A stretch of 64,000 nucleotides of DNA from Roseovarius lutimaris (GTDB taxonomy: Bacteria; Pseudomonadota; Alphaproteobacteria; Rhodobacterales; Rhodobacteraceae). The notes beneath the pieces were generated by a model, which saw nothing but the letters and a program-made list of their open reading frames with translations, was not told where the DNA came from and made no database searches. This document shows positions 1-7,416 of this stretch, in pieces (the stretch's first letter is position 1; every line of letters begins with the position of its first letter). The position numbers were made by a program, and so were the translations under genes. The stretch covers positions 1 through 64,000 of the forward strand of contig NZ_FOVP01000012.1 in the NCBI RefSeq assembly GCF_900115165.1, written 5' to 3'.

Positions 1-212
1 AGCTTCGGCGGCACCGACACGAACATGTGGACGTGATCGCTCGACAGCACCCCGCGCAATATGTCGACCTCGTTCTCGCGGCAGACCTGACGGCAGATGT
101 CGCGCACCCGCAGGCGCAGCGCCCCGGTCAGCACCTTGTAACGGTACTTGGTCGACCAGACGATGTGGTAGCGGTGATAGTAAACGCAGTGTTTGCCAGT
201 GTCATATTGCAT
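1..212 (-). CDS. tnpA: IS200/IS605-family transposase TnpA (N-terminal part, cut by window edge)
   Basis: The first 70 codons read MQYDTGKHCVYYHRYHIVWS and continue through TKYRYKVLTG to SSDHVHMFVSVPPK. The HVH is the HuH metal-binding motif of Y1 single-strand transposases, and HIVW-TKYR-KVL is the usual N-terminal signature of the IS200/IS605 family (about 130-150 aa). The catalytic tyrosine lies beyond the left edge. The ATG is at 210-212 with a GAGGG ribosome site 7 bases upstream, inside the stem of a large hairpin (211-276). In this family the enzyme excises and inserts single-stranded DNA by recognising hairpins near the element ends. Whether the full gene is intact cannot be judged here. 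Confidence 0.9.
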   Translation of the reverse strand, partial: MQYDTGKHCVYYHRYHIVWSTKYRYKVLTGALRLRVRDICRQVCRENEVDILRGVLSSDHVHMFVSVPPK

Positions 213-276
213 GATCGTACCCTCGGAAAATGAGCCTCCGACCCGGCTGCGGCTCATTTTCCGAGGGTACGATCAT
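211..276. promoter_or_regulatory. Perfect 26-bp inverted repeat covering the tnpA start
   Basis: Bases 211-236 and 251-276 are perfect reverse complements separated by a 14-base loop. In the tnpA transcript the 3' arm contains both the GAGGG ribosome site and most of the ATG, so the stem would hide the translation start. A 5' hairpin that blocks tnpA translation is known for IS200. That it works this way here is an inference. Confidence 0.8.
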
Positions 277-303
277 AACACGATTCTTTCACGCTGAAGC
301 GGG

Positions 304-320
304 TCCGACTGGAAGTCGGA
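304..320. repeat. Small hairpin, likely left-end structure of the IS200-type element
   Basis: TCCGACT, a 3-base GGA loop, then AGTCGGA form a perfect 7-bp stem about 90 bases upstream of tnpA. Elements of this family carry short subterminal hairpins that TnpA binds. The exact element end, probably near 340-350, was not determined. Confidence 0.5.
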
Positions 321-516
321 GGGTTTGCTCCAGGGCGTGGATACTAAATGATCTCACGAACTAGGAAAACTCATGCAAAATCGGGCTGTCCACAAATTGC
401 AATATCAAGCTGACTTGCTGAGAAACACATGCTATGAACTGCCCTTTCGATGCGTGACTACTTCGAAGCGCGCAAGCAGTCTCCTCCGAGCGCGTGTTGG
501 CAATACGTTAGCGCTT

Positions 517-1206
517 TTATTCCCACATGTAGTCAGGGATGAGACCGAGATTGACCGAAACCTCGCCGAACCCATCTATGTTATCAAGCGCCACTCGTGC
601 AGCGTTTTCGTGGGCGTTCGTTCCGGCAATCCCCCAGACATCCACGCGGTTGCCTTCGACGACGACATTGAGATGGGCGGGGTTCAGCCCTGGCACCTCC
701 GCCAACGCCGCGAGAGCAATCTCGCGCTTTTGGCGGTCGCTGGCAGACGTGTCGAGCGTCACGATTGTTACTGTCGCAAGCGCCTGCAACAGGTTGGCTC
801 GACTGACAATCCCGATCAGTTGGCCATCTGTGACGACAGGAACACGCTTGATCCGTTTTTTTTCAAGCAGTCGAGCGATGTCCGAAACAGGCGTGTTGGC
901 AGCAACGACTTCGACTTTACGGCTCATGATATCTCCGGCATGGCGGCCACGCATAACGATAAAATCTTCTGCTGTGTTGTCTGACCCTGAAAACAGTGAG
1001 AGCCACCATGATTTTTGCACTTTGCCTGGCCCTTCGACCCGACGCATCAGGTCACCCTCGCTCACAATACCGACTATGCTTCCGGCACCATCCACGATTG
1101 GTATCGCGCTTATGTGGTTGTCCATCATCAGCACGGTGACCTCTTCCACAGTCGTATCAGCAGCGGCGGTGATGACATTTTTCGTCATGACGTCTTGAGC
1201 CTGCAT
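517..1206 (-). CDS. CBS-pair and BON domain protein
   Basis: A 229-aa soluble protein with two CBS motifs (about residues 1-60, with DVMTKNV and SAIPIVD; about 80-140, with DIMSRKVEVV and RVPVV) followed by a C-terminal BON-like domain (about 150-220, with VVVEGNRVDVWG). CBS pairs generally sense adenosyl ligands; BON domains are thought to bind membranes or phospholipids. An ATG six codons upstream (1222-1224) is possible, but AAGGAG lies between the two ATGs, 6 bases before the ATG at 1206, so this start is preferred. It stands alone between two IS remnants and no partner gene is adjacent. A stress-response role is only a family guess. Confidence 0.85.
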   Translation of the reverse strand: MQAQDVMTKNVITAAADTTVEEVTVLMMDNHISAIPIVDGAGSIVGIVSEGDLMRRVEGPGKVQKSWWLSLFSGSDNTAEDFIVMRGRHAGDIMSRKVEVVAANTPVSDIARLLEKKRIKRVPVVTDGQLIGIVSRANLLQALATVTIVTLDTSASDRQKREIALAALAEVPGLNPAHLNVVVEGNRVDVWGIAGTNAHENAARVALDNIDGFGEVSVNLGLIPDYMWE

Positions 1207-1484
1207 TTCTTTCTCCTTCTTCATATCTGCTACGAGTAGTAGACGGATAAGTTTGACCAGGACGAACCTCGGTCGTGTCTAGAATCTCGTGGAAATTCCC
1301 CGGCGGCGTTCTCCGGGCATGGGGATTTGAGCCTGATCAGGCCGCGAGGTCAAGGCTGATTGCCGCCCACGGCGCACGCACTCTTTTTCTGGCTTTGTCA
1401 GGCTTTTATGTGGCAACATGACCAAGATCCGCGTCCCATTCAGGCAACCATTTCAGTCGCATAGTTGTTCCACAGGAGTTGTCA

Positions 1485-2122
1485 CTTTAACTTGTTCCGT
1501 CCGCAAATTGGCGCCCCAGTTGTGCATCAAGCGAGGTTGGCGGCAGCTAGCCATGCATCGAATGCTTCCAGTCGGTGGTATCGGATTGTGAGAGCGGAGC
1601 GGCGCATGAGATGGTCTCCGCACGGAGCGCATCGCGTCGCCGTCGCACGGGCTGCAGTCCTTGACGGCAGGCTGACCGTCTCAAAGATGGCCGCTTGATC
1701 ACCAAGTTTTGCCCACTCCCGACGTTAACAGCCGTAAACCAGCATACCGATGCGATGATCGCCCCCTGGGTGATCAAAGGGGCAATGGATGGCGCGGCCT
1801 TCGCCGCTTACGTTGAAAAAGTGCTGGTGCCAGAACTCTCACCCGGAACCGTGGTCATTCTGGACAATCTCGCCACCCACAAAAACGCTGAAGCGGAAAT
1901 GGCAATACGCAGGGCAGGATGCTGGTTCTTGTTCCTGCCGCCCTACAGTCCAGATCTCAACCCCATCGAAATGGCATTCTCAAAGCTCAAAGCACACCTG
2001 CGCCGGATCGGAGCGCGCACATTCACAGACATGTTCAACGCAATCGCTGATATCTGCGACCTATACTCACCGGAGGAATGCTGGAACGACGTCACGGCTG
2101 CCGGATATGTCGCAAGTTAAAG
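1485..2122 (+). mobile_element. IS630-family remnant, internally deleted
   Basis: The C-terminal part of an IS630-type transposase lies between the inverted sequences CTTTAACTTG (1485-1494) and CAAGTTAAAG (2113-2122). The right copy overlaps the transposase stop codon. The span of about 640 bp is much shorter than the usual 1.0-1.2 kb, so the copy is truncated. The stretch 1540-1690 has only faint transposase similarity (an RWSPHG-like piece) in a shifted frame. The 1207-1484 stretch holds no recognisable gene. Confidence 0.6.
1695..2120 (+). pseudogene. IS630-family transposase, C-terminal fragment
   Basis: The reading frame holds APWVIKGAMDG, then VVILDNLATHKN with the second catalytic Asp of the DDE triad, and FLPPYSPDLNPIEMAFSKLK with the final catalytic Glu. 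These are the classic C-terminal motifs of IS630 transposases. The N-terminal helix-turn-helix and the first catalytic Asp are missing: the frame opens at a TTG in unrelated sequence and only about 120 residues align with the family, against about 340 for an intact enzyme. It cannot be active by itself. Confidence 0.8.
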
Positions 2123-2327
2123 GCGGGACGCTTTAGCGTCGAGACACTTCTTAGAAGGAGTGCGGGGCAGAAGTGTTTCAGGGACGTGCAAGTTGGTCAA
2201 ATGTTCCACCTTGGCGTTACTCAGCGAACAAACCTTGTGATGACGCCAGCAGATCGTAGCCCGGTGTTCCAAAACTTAAACCGCTCTGATGTCCCACTTT
2301 GTATGACGACGGTTACTTAACATAAGA

Positions 2328-2337
2328 ATGATATCAT
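2328..2337. promoter_or_regulatory. Palindrome upstream of ccdAB, possible operator
   Basis: ATGATATCAT is a perfect 10-bp palindrome about 70 bases before ccdA, in an AT-rich stretch within otherwise GC-rich DNA. CcdA-CcdB complexes repress their own promoter, so an operator is expected here. Assigning it to this palindrome is an inference. Confidence 0.35.
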
Positions 2338-2407
2338 GCGCAAGATATGTGCGTATGATTGACGCGCATTTTCTCGAGTGATATCCTCGCTTCAGGAGGC
2401 TTGGCCT

Positions 2408-2638
2408 ATGAATTCTCAACCACGAAAACCTACAAACTTGTCTATGGATGTCTCTTTGCTCACAGAAGCCAAGGCGCTGAAGGTGAACTTGTCTCGCGCA
2501 GCAGAAGAGGGGGTTCGACATGCAGTTGCAGCCGCCAAAGCAGAGCAATGGAAAGCTGAGAATGCCGCCGCCCTTCGGAGCTCCAACTCCTACGTTGAGA
2601 AGCATGGCCTGCCGCTTGATGAGTTCCGCCAGTTCTGA
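2408..2638 (+). CDS. ccdA: CcdA-family antitoxin
   Basis: A 76-aa protein beginning MNSQPRKPTNLSMDVSLLTE. The N-terminal half has the ribbon-helix-helix look of CcdA (SLLTEAKALKVNLSRAAEEGV) and the C-terminal half is the charged, unstructured tail that wraps the toxin (NSYVEKHGLPLDEFRQF). The start is chosen because AGGAGG (2394-2399) lies 8 bases upstream; an ATG ten codons earlier lacks such a site. The stop overlaps the ccdB start as TGATG, a sign of translational coupling. CcdA neutralises CcdB and represses the operon. The pair would punish cells that lose the plasmid. Confidence 0.9.
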   Translation: MNSQPRKPTNLSMDVSLLTEAKALKVNLSRAAEEGVRHAVAAAKAEQWKAENAAALRSSNSYVEKHGLPLDEFRQF

Positions 2639-2937
2639 TGGCCAAGTATGACGTGTTTCCCAATCCATCAGGAGACGGCTTTCTGTTGGACGTGCAAACC
2701 GATCTACTAAGCGATTTGAATACACGTGTTGTTGTACCGCTGCTGCCAACTTCCCGTTCGCCAAAGCCCGCGACGCGGCTAAATCCGACCTTCGTGATAA
2801 ACGGGGAGCCTGTCGTCATGGTAACGCAGTTCATGGCTGCAGTCCCTGCAGGGATTCTCAAGTCCTCGGTCGGAAAGCTTGATGAGGATTTTGAAATAAT
2901 CACAATTGCCGTCGACATGCTTATGCAAGGCTTTTGA
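2638..2937 (+). CDS. ccdB: CcdB-family toxin (gyrase poison)
   Basis: A 99-aa protein, close to the 101 aa of F-plasmid CcdB. It starts MAKYDVFPNPSGDGFLLDVQ and includes the family motifs TRVVVPL, LNPTFVINGEPVVMVTQFMA and the C-terminal amphipathic helix (ITIAVDMLMQGF) that contacts gyrase. CcdB traps DNA gyrase subunit A on cut DNA. It is coupled directly to ccdA and nothing in the frame suggests decay. Confidence 0.92.
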   Translation: MAKYDVFPNPSGDGFLLDVQTDLLSDLNTRVVVPLLPTSRSPKPATRLNPTFVINGEPVVMVTQFMAAVPAGILKSSVGKLDEDFEIITIAVDMLMQGF

Positions 2938-3119
2938 CCCGATAACGACAAGCATCAGACGTCTCTCGTCGAGCAAGATCACCTTTCTCGGTGTTAGGCA
3001 TTGCTTAGCTCGGCGACAGGATAAAGCGCATGTGGTAGTGATCGCCGCAGATCATACAATACTTGCATTTGTTCTCTTTATGTTCTAGTCATTGACTGAC
3101 ATGGCTGAGGAGTAGAACA

Positions 3120-3455
3120 ATGCAGCAATCTCACCTTGATGGATCAAATGTCGCGCCGAGTAGCAATGACTATCATGTTCTGCCAGCTACCAAGAAACAG
3201 ATACTATTCGCTCAGCAGATAGCAAAGCGCTTGAAAATCGACCTTCCAACTGACGCATTAGTGGATCGCCATCGCATCTCACGCTGGATCGACGCGCATA
3301 AGCCTACGGCTCCAACAATGCGGTTCTCGAATTACCCCTCGTCCAAGCAAGTAGGCTTTGCCGAAAGGATTGCGCGCATCAAACGGCGCGATATCCCGCA
3401 GGAGTGCTTTCGGGACCGTGGAATGATGTCCAAGTGGATCGATAGAAATCTGTAG
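3120..3455 (+). CDS. Hypothetical protein with two copies of a KQ-FA-IA / S-WID motif
   Basis: A 111-aa protein preceded by GAGGAG (7 bases from the ATG). It contains an internal duplication: residues about 24-60 read ATKKQILFAQQIAKRL then DRHRISRWIDAHKP, and about 72-110 read SSKQVGFAERIARIK then DRGMMSKWIDRNL. The unit (Lys-Gln, aromatic-Ala, Ile-Ala, then Asp-Arg, Ser, Trp-Ile-Asp) looks like a small helical module, possibly for nucleic-acid or protein binding. I do not recognise a named family and give no function. It stands alone between ccdAB and the T4SS region. Confidence 0.65.
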   Translation: MQQSHLDGSNVAPSSNDYHVLPATKKQILFAQQIAKRLKIDLPTDALVDRHRISRWIDAHKPTAPTMRFSNYPSSKQVGFAERIARIKRRDIPQECFRDRGMMSKWIDRNL

Positions 3456-3498
3456 GGGCATTTCGTTAAGATATTGTGATTAAGGAATTTATTCGTAA

Positions 3499-3538
3499 AC
3501 GCATAATCCATCTTATTAACATAACCTTCATTATGCGT
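3499..3538. promoter_or_regulatory. 9-bp inverted repeat in an AT-rich promoter region
   Basis: ACGCATAAT (3499-3507) and ATTATGCGT (3530-3538) form an inverted repeat with a 22-base spacer, in an AT-rich stretch just before the secreted-protein gene at 3610. It could be an operator for the transfer region. Confidence 0.35.
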
Positions 3539-3609
3539 GCTATATACTTTGCGTTGCGTTAGTATAATATTGAATGCATACTGGGAGTCCCCTTCCAAGG
3601 ACCAAGAGT

Positions 3610-4365
3610 ATGCTTCGACCGTTCAAGAACCTTGTGGGCACGTTGTTGGTGGCTCTGTCTCTGACGAGCAATTCGCTGCCTTCAAAATTACAGGCACAGA
3701 CCTATCCAATCGACTGCGCAATCCTCCTCTGTCTGTCCGGTGGTTGGCCAGCGTCTGTCCCTTGTTCTCGTGCGCGCGCTGAGTTCATCCGGCGGATCAC
3801 GCCCTGGCCGGTGGAACCGCCGCTTCAGATATGGCGCTGTCCTATGGGCGCGTCCTACGAGAACGAACGTCAGTCGAGCGGAACAGACGAGATCTTCAAA
3901 GCGTTATTCCAAACCGAAGATTTTCGACCACGCCAGCCCGCTCCCGTGAACCAACGCCCACCGGACGCAATGACAGAGGCCGTCGTTTGGCGCTTCGGCG
4001 AAGCCCTCGCTGATCCTGTCCCCGTGGATTTTGCACTGCGCCTCGTCCAAGATCGCGCGGACATCGACATCAGTGGCCCGGAGTTCACTTTTGTGCGGTC
4101 TATTCGGGTATTTGACGTTCGTTTCGCGTCACAAAGAGAAGCCGGAGAAAACGATCAGTGCAGACGCTATGCACTGGTCTACCTCGGCACATATGGCACG
4201 CAGGGCGAGTTTTCATGGGCGGTCTCTACACCAACGGCTCTGCCTGATGCTCATGTCGGGCTCGAAGGGTGGGGGTCGAATTGCCCAAGCATCAATAATC
4301 GGTCGGTATTCGTGGACTGGCGAGACTACCAAGGCAATTATGGGTTCGAACAGGTGAATTACTGA
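3610..4365 (+). CDS. Secreted hypothetical protein at the head of the T4SS region
   Basis: A 251-aa protein. The start at MLRPFKNLVG gives a normal signal peptide (hydrophobic VGTLLVALSLTSNSL, then cleavage after LQAQ); an ATG 12 codons upstream would bury it. The mature N-terminus has TYPIDCAILLCLSGGWP and then PWPVEPPLQIWRCP, Cys-rich motifs I associate with conserved proteins beside alphaproteobacterial T4SS loci. Six or more cysteines in the mature part suggest disulfides in the periplasm. Its position before the virB genes suggests an accessory role in conjugation. No enzymatic motif is visible. The end of the gene is followed by a spacer (4366-4566) with no feature. Confidence 0.7.
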   Translation: MLRPFKNLVGTLLVALSLTSNSLPSKLQAQTYPIDCAILLCLSGGWPASVPCSRARAEFIRRITPWPVEPPLQIWRCPMGASYENERQSSGTDEIFKALFQTEDFRPRQPAPVNQRPPDAMTEAVVWRFGEALADPVPVDFALRLVQDRADIDISGPEFTFVRSIRVFDVRFASQREAGENDQCRRYALVYLGTYGTQGEFSWAVSTPTALPDAHVGLEGWGSNCPSINNRSVFVDWRDYQGNYGFEQVNY

Positions 4366-4566
4366 CCTACTGCCGTCAGCCGCAATGCGGCTGTGCCCAC
4401 ATGCGGGGCGAATCAACACCAACTGCGTCAGACAGTGAGCTCCAGATTTGCGCCACAATACCGATTGGATGCCTGCGGCCAACCTGCCCGCAGGTACTCC
4501 CCTATCGCTCGCACGGGAAAGTGGCAAAGCGACTGGCGCCCGCTGCTTTTAGCCCAAGCTCTTAGC

Positions 4567-4776
4567 CTAAATTCGGGCCAAACCATCGAAGTCGATTTCT
4601 CGCTTCTGCGCATCACTCAGGTCGGGCTGACATTTCGACACCCGCTGCGGGCCGTCGACGTCCCACCGCACCGCCAGAGCACCTGTATTCCAGCAATACA
4701 CCCACCCGACAACACTACACTCATCTGTCCCGATCAGATTGGCGATCGCGACGCCTTCGATCTCATCTTCGTTCAC
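4567..4776 (-). CDS. Small hypothetical protein
   Basis: A 69-aa frame starting at GTG (4774-4776) with an AGGAAG site about 10 bases upstream. The product is acidic and has a compact look (GVAIANLIGTDECSVVGWVY, then NTGALAVRWD). No family is recognised. A longer plus-strand frame overlaps the region but has poor protein character. The call rests on amino-acid composition and the ribosome site, so it is tentative. Confidence 0.45.
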   Translation of the reverse strand: MNEDEIEGVAIANLIGTDECSVVGWVYCWNTGALAVRWDVDGPQRVSKCQPDLSDAQKREIDFDGLARI

Positions 4777-4943
4777 TGTTTACTGACTTCCTACAATTCG
4801 ACGTTGTGGATAGCAGCCTGGATCTGAAATCACTTGCTGCATCCGCATGCCGAGCCTCGTTAATATCGGTTACTGTTCTTCCTCGCGGTAACGAATTCAC
4901 ACTGGGAGAAGTCAGCTCCCGTGTTCTCGATTGATGAAATTTC

Positions 4944-5201
4944 TCAAATCCGGTGGTCGGGCTCCGTGGCGGCTTCCACGATCGCCAGGACCTCGAAGGG
5001 GTCAAAACCGATGGCGCGTGCCAGAACGACAAGTTCGACAACGTCGACTCGGCGCTGGCCACTTTCGAGGCGCGCAATGAGGGATTGATGGCACTTGAGC
5101 CTGTCCGCCAAGTCTTTCTGACCGAGGCCTGCCTTGATGCGGGCGTCGACCAACGCCCGGCAGAGTGCCACCTGTCCCTTGCTTCTGATTGTTTTTGCCA
5201 C
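4944..5201 (-). CDS. XRE-family helix-turn-helix regulator
   Basis: An 85-aa protein that is almost entirely a Cro/C1 helix-turn-helix domain (ALVDARIKAGLGQKDLADRL, then CHQSLIARLESGQRRVDVVE). It starts at GTG (5199-5201) with AAGGT 9 bases upstream. The inverted repeat 5245-5261 lies just upstream and is a likely self-operator. It sits among the small genes before the virB operon, so control of transfer genes is plausible but not shown. Confidence 0.85.
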   Translation of the reverse strand: MAKTIRSKGQVALCRALVDARIKAGLGQKDLADRLKCHQSLIARLESGQRRVDVVELVVLARAIGFDPFEVLAIVEAATEPDHRI

Positions 5202-5244
5202 GCGTCACATACCTTTTGTGACGTCGCTAGCGAATGAAATCTGT

Positions 5245-5261
5245 TATCTAAAAAGTAGATA
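5245..5261. promoter_or_regulatory. Inverted repeat, candidate operator of the XRE regulator
   Basis: TATCTA, a 5-base spacer, then TAGATA, about 45 bases upstream of the regulator's start. Size, symmetry and position fit a small Cro-like dimer site. Confidence 0.4.
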
Positions 5262-5325
5262 TTTGAGGGTGTTATCGGCGTCTGGTTTCCATGGGCTGCA
5301 AGTCTGATGCTCCCGAGGTTGCCCA

Positions 5326-5619
5326 TCAATCCCCTACCAATTGCAAAAATCGGCCATAGTCCTCGCTGACTTCCCGCGCTTCCTCGAAAGCGCGGGCCCG
5401 TTCGCTGTCGAGGCAATGGAAGTAGCTCTGGATATCCTGGATGTAATTTTCGAAGTCGCCGCGGATGATATCCGCATAGTCCCGCGCGGCCTGCGAATCA
5501 CTTGGCAGGAAGGGGCTGGATGGCGCGAAGCAGGATTCCGCCAAAACCGGCCCGGGAACGCAGATCAGAAGGGCCAAAGCTTGCAATGGGAGCAGGCATG
5601 TCAACCTTGGGTTTCTCAA
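5326..5619 (-). CDS. Small secreted hypothetical protein
   Basis: A 97-aa protein starting at TTG (5617-5619), chosen because AAGGAG stands 8 bases upstream; the same frame could open at GTG (5644-5646). It has a signal peptide (LLPLQALALLICVPGPVLAES), then a mature part with two Cys and an acidic helical stretch. It is transcribed away from the virB operon; the 5620-5775 spacer must hold both promoters. No known domain. Its location suggests a periplasmic accessory of transfer. Confidence 0.6.
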   Translation of the reverse strand: MRNPRLTCLLPLQALALLICVPGPVLAESCFAPSSPFLPSDSQAARDYADIIRGDFENYIQDIQSYFHCLDSERARAFEEAREVSEDYGRFLQLVGD

Positions 5620-5775
5620 ACCTGTTATCTCCTTGATCGCGGACACTAGCCGTGACTAATGTTTGCGTAACCAAACTACAGCTATACCGCGATATTACAT
5701 CTTGCGGTTGATATTATACTATCGTAACTCTGGGCTTCAAGTAGGAATACCCGGGGTTGCGCCATTGGAGAAAGC

Positions 5776-6171
5776 GTGAGCCGGGCCATGAACTGGGACA
5801 TCGAAGCACCAAATGTGGTTACGGAAGCCAGGTTCCGCGAGCTCGTGGAAAGCGGCTATAGCGCAGAAATCCTGTGCCAGGAGTCGGCACACAAGAAAGG
5901 CCCGAGCTATTACGGGGTCTGGATCATGCGCGTTGTCTCTGATGACGGGGTGGAAAAGCTCCTCGTCACCGCCCGTACGCGGACGACTTACAACGATATC
6001 AAGATCCGCGAGTTCAAGACGATCTCCGGTGTGGTGTCTTTCTTCATTGGCCTTGGCTTTGCACATGTCGACCTGCCGCTTGAGGCGGGTACAAGCCGCA
6101 CGCACACACTCGCCCCGCCAGACAAAGCCCCATCAGACAAGGGCCCAACAGACAAGGGTACTGACAACTAG
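5776..6171 (+). CDS. Hypothetical protein, first gene of the virB operon
   Basis: A 131-aa protein starting at GTG (GGAG 5 bases upstream); an ATG four codons on is an alternative. The body (about residues 10-105) is a mixed fold without signal peptide, with [14 protein letters not shown] and [16 protein letters not shown]. The tail is a low-complexity run of Pro, Asp, Lys, Ser and Thr ([16 protein letters not shown]). Its last 11 bases overlap the probable start of the lytic transglycosylase gene, which links it to the transfer operon. Function unknown. Confidence 0.65.
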   Translation: MSRAMNWDIEAPNVVTEARFRELVESGYSAEILCQESAHKKGPSYYGVWIMRVVSDDGVEKLLVTARTRTTYNDIKIREFKTISGVVSFFIGLGFAHVDLPLEAGTSRTHTLAPPDKAPSDKGPTDKGTDN

Positions 6172-6835
6172 CCTCGTCTGCCTCTGGCTGTTCGCCGCGC
6201 CAGCCTCCGCGCAAATGGTCCTGGTCATGGAGAGCGACGGCTCCCTGATCCCGTCGCGGTCTCAGAGCGGTTTTGCCCGGAACTACAATGACGGCGTTGG
6301 TCAGGGATCGGCGTCCGATGGTTTGGCCATTCTTGGTGAGCCTGAAGCAACGCCCAAACCTGACGCGCTGAGGTTTGCAGCACTCGCCCAGCCAGCACCC
6401 CTGCCCCGCGCAGACGTTCTCTCGGGCATCGAGGCAACGGCCCTGCGTTATGCCGGCCATTCCGGTTTGCGCCGCGCGGGACTGTCTGTCACGGATTGGC
6501 TGGCTCTCTACCGGGCCAATATCGAGGTGGAAAGCGCCTACCGGCAGGATGCGGTCTCCCGCGCGGGCGCTATTGGCCTTGGCCAGCTGATGCCCGCCAC
6601 TGCCCGTGATCTCGGCGTCGATCCGCGTGACCCCCAACAGAACCTCGACGGCTCTGCCCGTTACCTCGCGATGATGCTGGAGCGCTTCGGCGATCCGCGC
6701 CTGGCTCTGGCTGCCTACAACGCGGGGCCGGACGCCGTGCGCCAACACGGTGGCATTCCCCCTTACCGAGAAACCCAGAACCACGTGGCCCGCGTCATGG
6801 CTGTCGTGGCCCGATTGGAAGGATCAAATTCATGA
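6161..6835 (+). CDS. virB1: VirB1-like lytic transglycosylase
   Basis: This enzyme opens peptidoglycan locally so the T4SS can assemble. It has the SLT motifs: the catalytic Glu in NIEVESAYR, then [28 protein letters not shown] and [13 protein letters not shown] signal peptide ([18 protein letters not shown]) is in frame only if translation begins upstream of the first ATG (6215). No ATG, GTG or TTG lies between that signal and the previous gene, so CTG at 6161 is the best start (224 aa), with AAGGG just upstream. Initiation may depend on coupling with the overlapping upstream gene. It ends in an ATGA overlap with virB2. Confidence 0.85.
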   Translation: MTTSLVCLWLFAAPASAQMVLVMESDGSLIPSRSQSGFARNYNDGVGQGSASDGLAILGEPEATPKPDALRFAALAQPAPLPRADVLSGIEATALRYAGHSGLRRAGLSVTDWLALYRANIEVESAYRQDAVSRAGAIGLGQLMPATARDLGVDPRDPQQNLDGSARYLAMMLERFGDPRLALAAYNAGPDAVRQHGGIPPYRETQNHVARVMAVVARLEGSNS

Positions 6836-7125
6836 AACACATATCACACCTTTTCATCGCAAGCCTGGCCCTCTTTTTAGTCATTGCCGAACCGGCCCTT
6901 GCGCAAAGCATCGATCTCTCCCCGATCCAGAGCCTGCTGCAGGGCATCGTCGATGCGCTGACCGGCCCGCTCGGCGTGGTTATCGCCACGCTCGCCGTGC
7001 TCGGCGTCTTCCTCAGCTGGTTCTTCAACATCATCGACCTGCGCCAGGCACTCTGGGTCCTTGTGGGCATCGCCGGTGTTGCCGCCGCCCCCACCATCGT
7101 TGCCGCCGTTTTCAGCGCCCCTTGA
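6832..7125 (+). CDS. virB2: VirB2-like major pilin (TrbC/VirB2 family)
   Basis: A 97-aa prepilin. The signal peptide ends at AEPALAQS; two hydrophobic segments follow ([20 protein letters not shown] and [20 protein letters not shown]), the helical hairpin of VirB2 pilins. The start overlaps the virB1 stop by 4 bases (ATGA). It would polymerise with phospholipid into the conjugative pilus. Confidence 0.9.
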   Translation: MKHISHLFIASLALFLVIAEPALAQSIDLSPIQSLLQGIVDALTGPLGVVIATLAVLGVFLSWFFNIIDLRQALWVLVGIAGVAAAPTIVAAVFSAP

Positions 7126-7137
7126 GAGACAGGTTCC

Positions 7138-7416
7138 TTGGCCGATCGATCTCCACTCTTCCTGGGTCTCGTGCGCCCGCCGAAGCTCCTGGGCCTGCCC
7201 ATCATGTATGCGATGGTCTGGCTCTTCGGCTCGGTGCTCCTGTTCGTCTGGGTCCAGCATATCGCGGTGCTGGGTGTCGCCGCCCTACTCTATCCGGTGC
7301 TGTGGAAGGCCGCGGATTGGGACCCGCGTTTCATCGACGTGATGATGACGGCGCTGCAGGAGACGCCACCCACGCGAAACCGCAACATCCATGGCGGGGA
7401 CAGCTATGCCCCGTGA
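7138..7416 (+). CDS. virB3: VirB3-like inner-membrane T4SS protein
   Basis: A 92-aa protein starting at TTG (7138), 12 bases after virB2. It begins with the family motif PLFLGLVRPPKLLGLP and has two membrane segments (about residues 20-55), then a charged cytoplasmic tail ending beside the virB4 start, which it overlaps by 26 bases. VirB3 is a short partner of the VirB4 ATPase, and the two are sometimes fused. The start codon is uncertain because the upstream ribosome site is weak. Confidence 0.85.
   Translation: MADRSPLFLGLVRPPKLLGLPIMYAMVWLFGSVLLFVWVQHIAVLGVAALLYPVLWKAADWDPRFIDVMMTALQETPPTRNRNIHGGDSYAP

Noticed and set aside
4393..4827. 144-codon plus-strand frame
   Set aside because: No protein-like pattern and it lies over a better minus-strand candidate (4567-4776) with a ribosome site.
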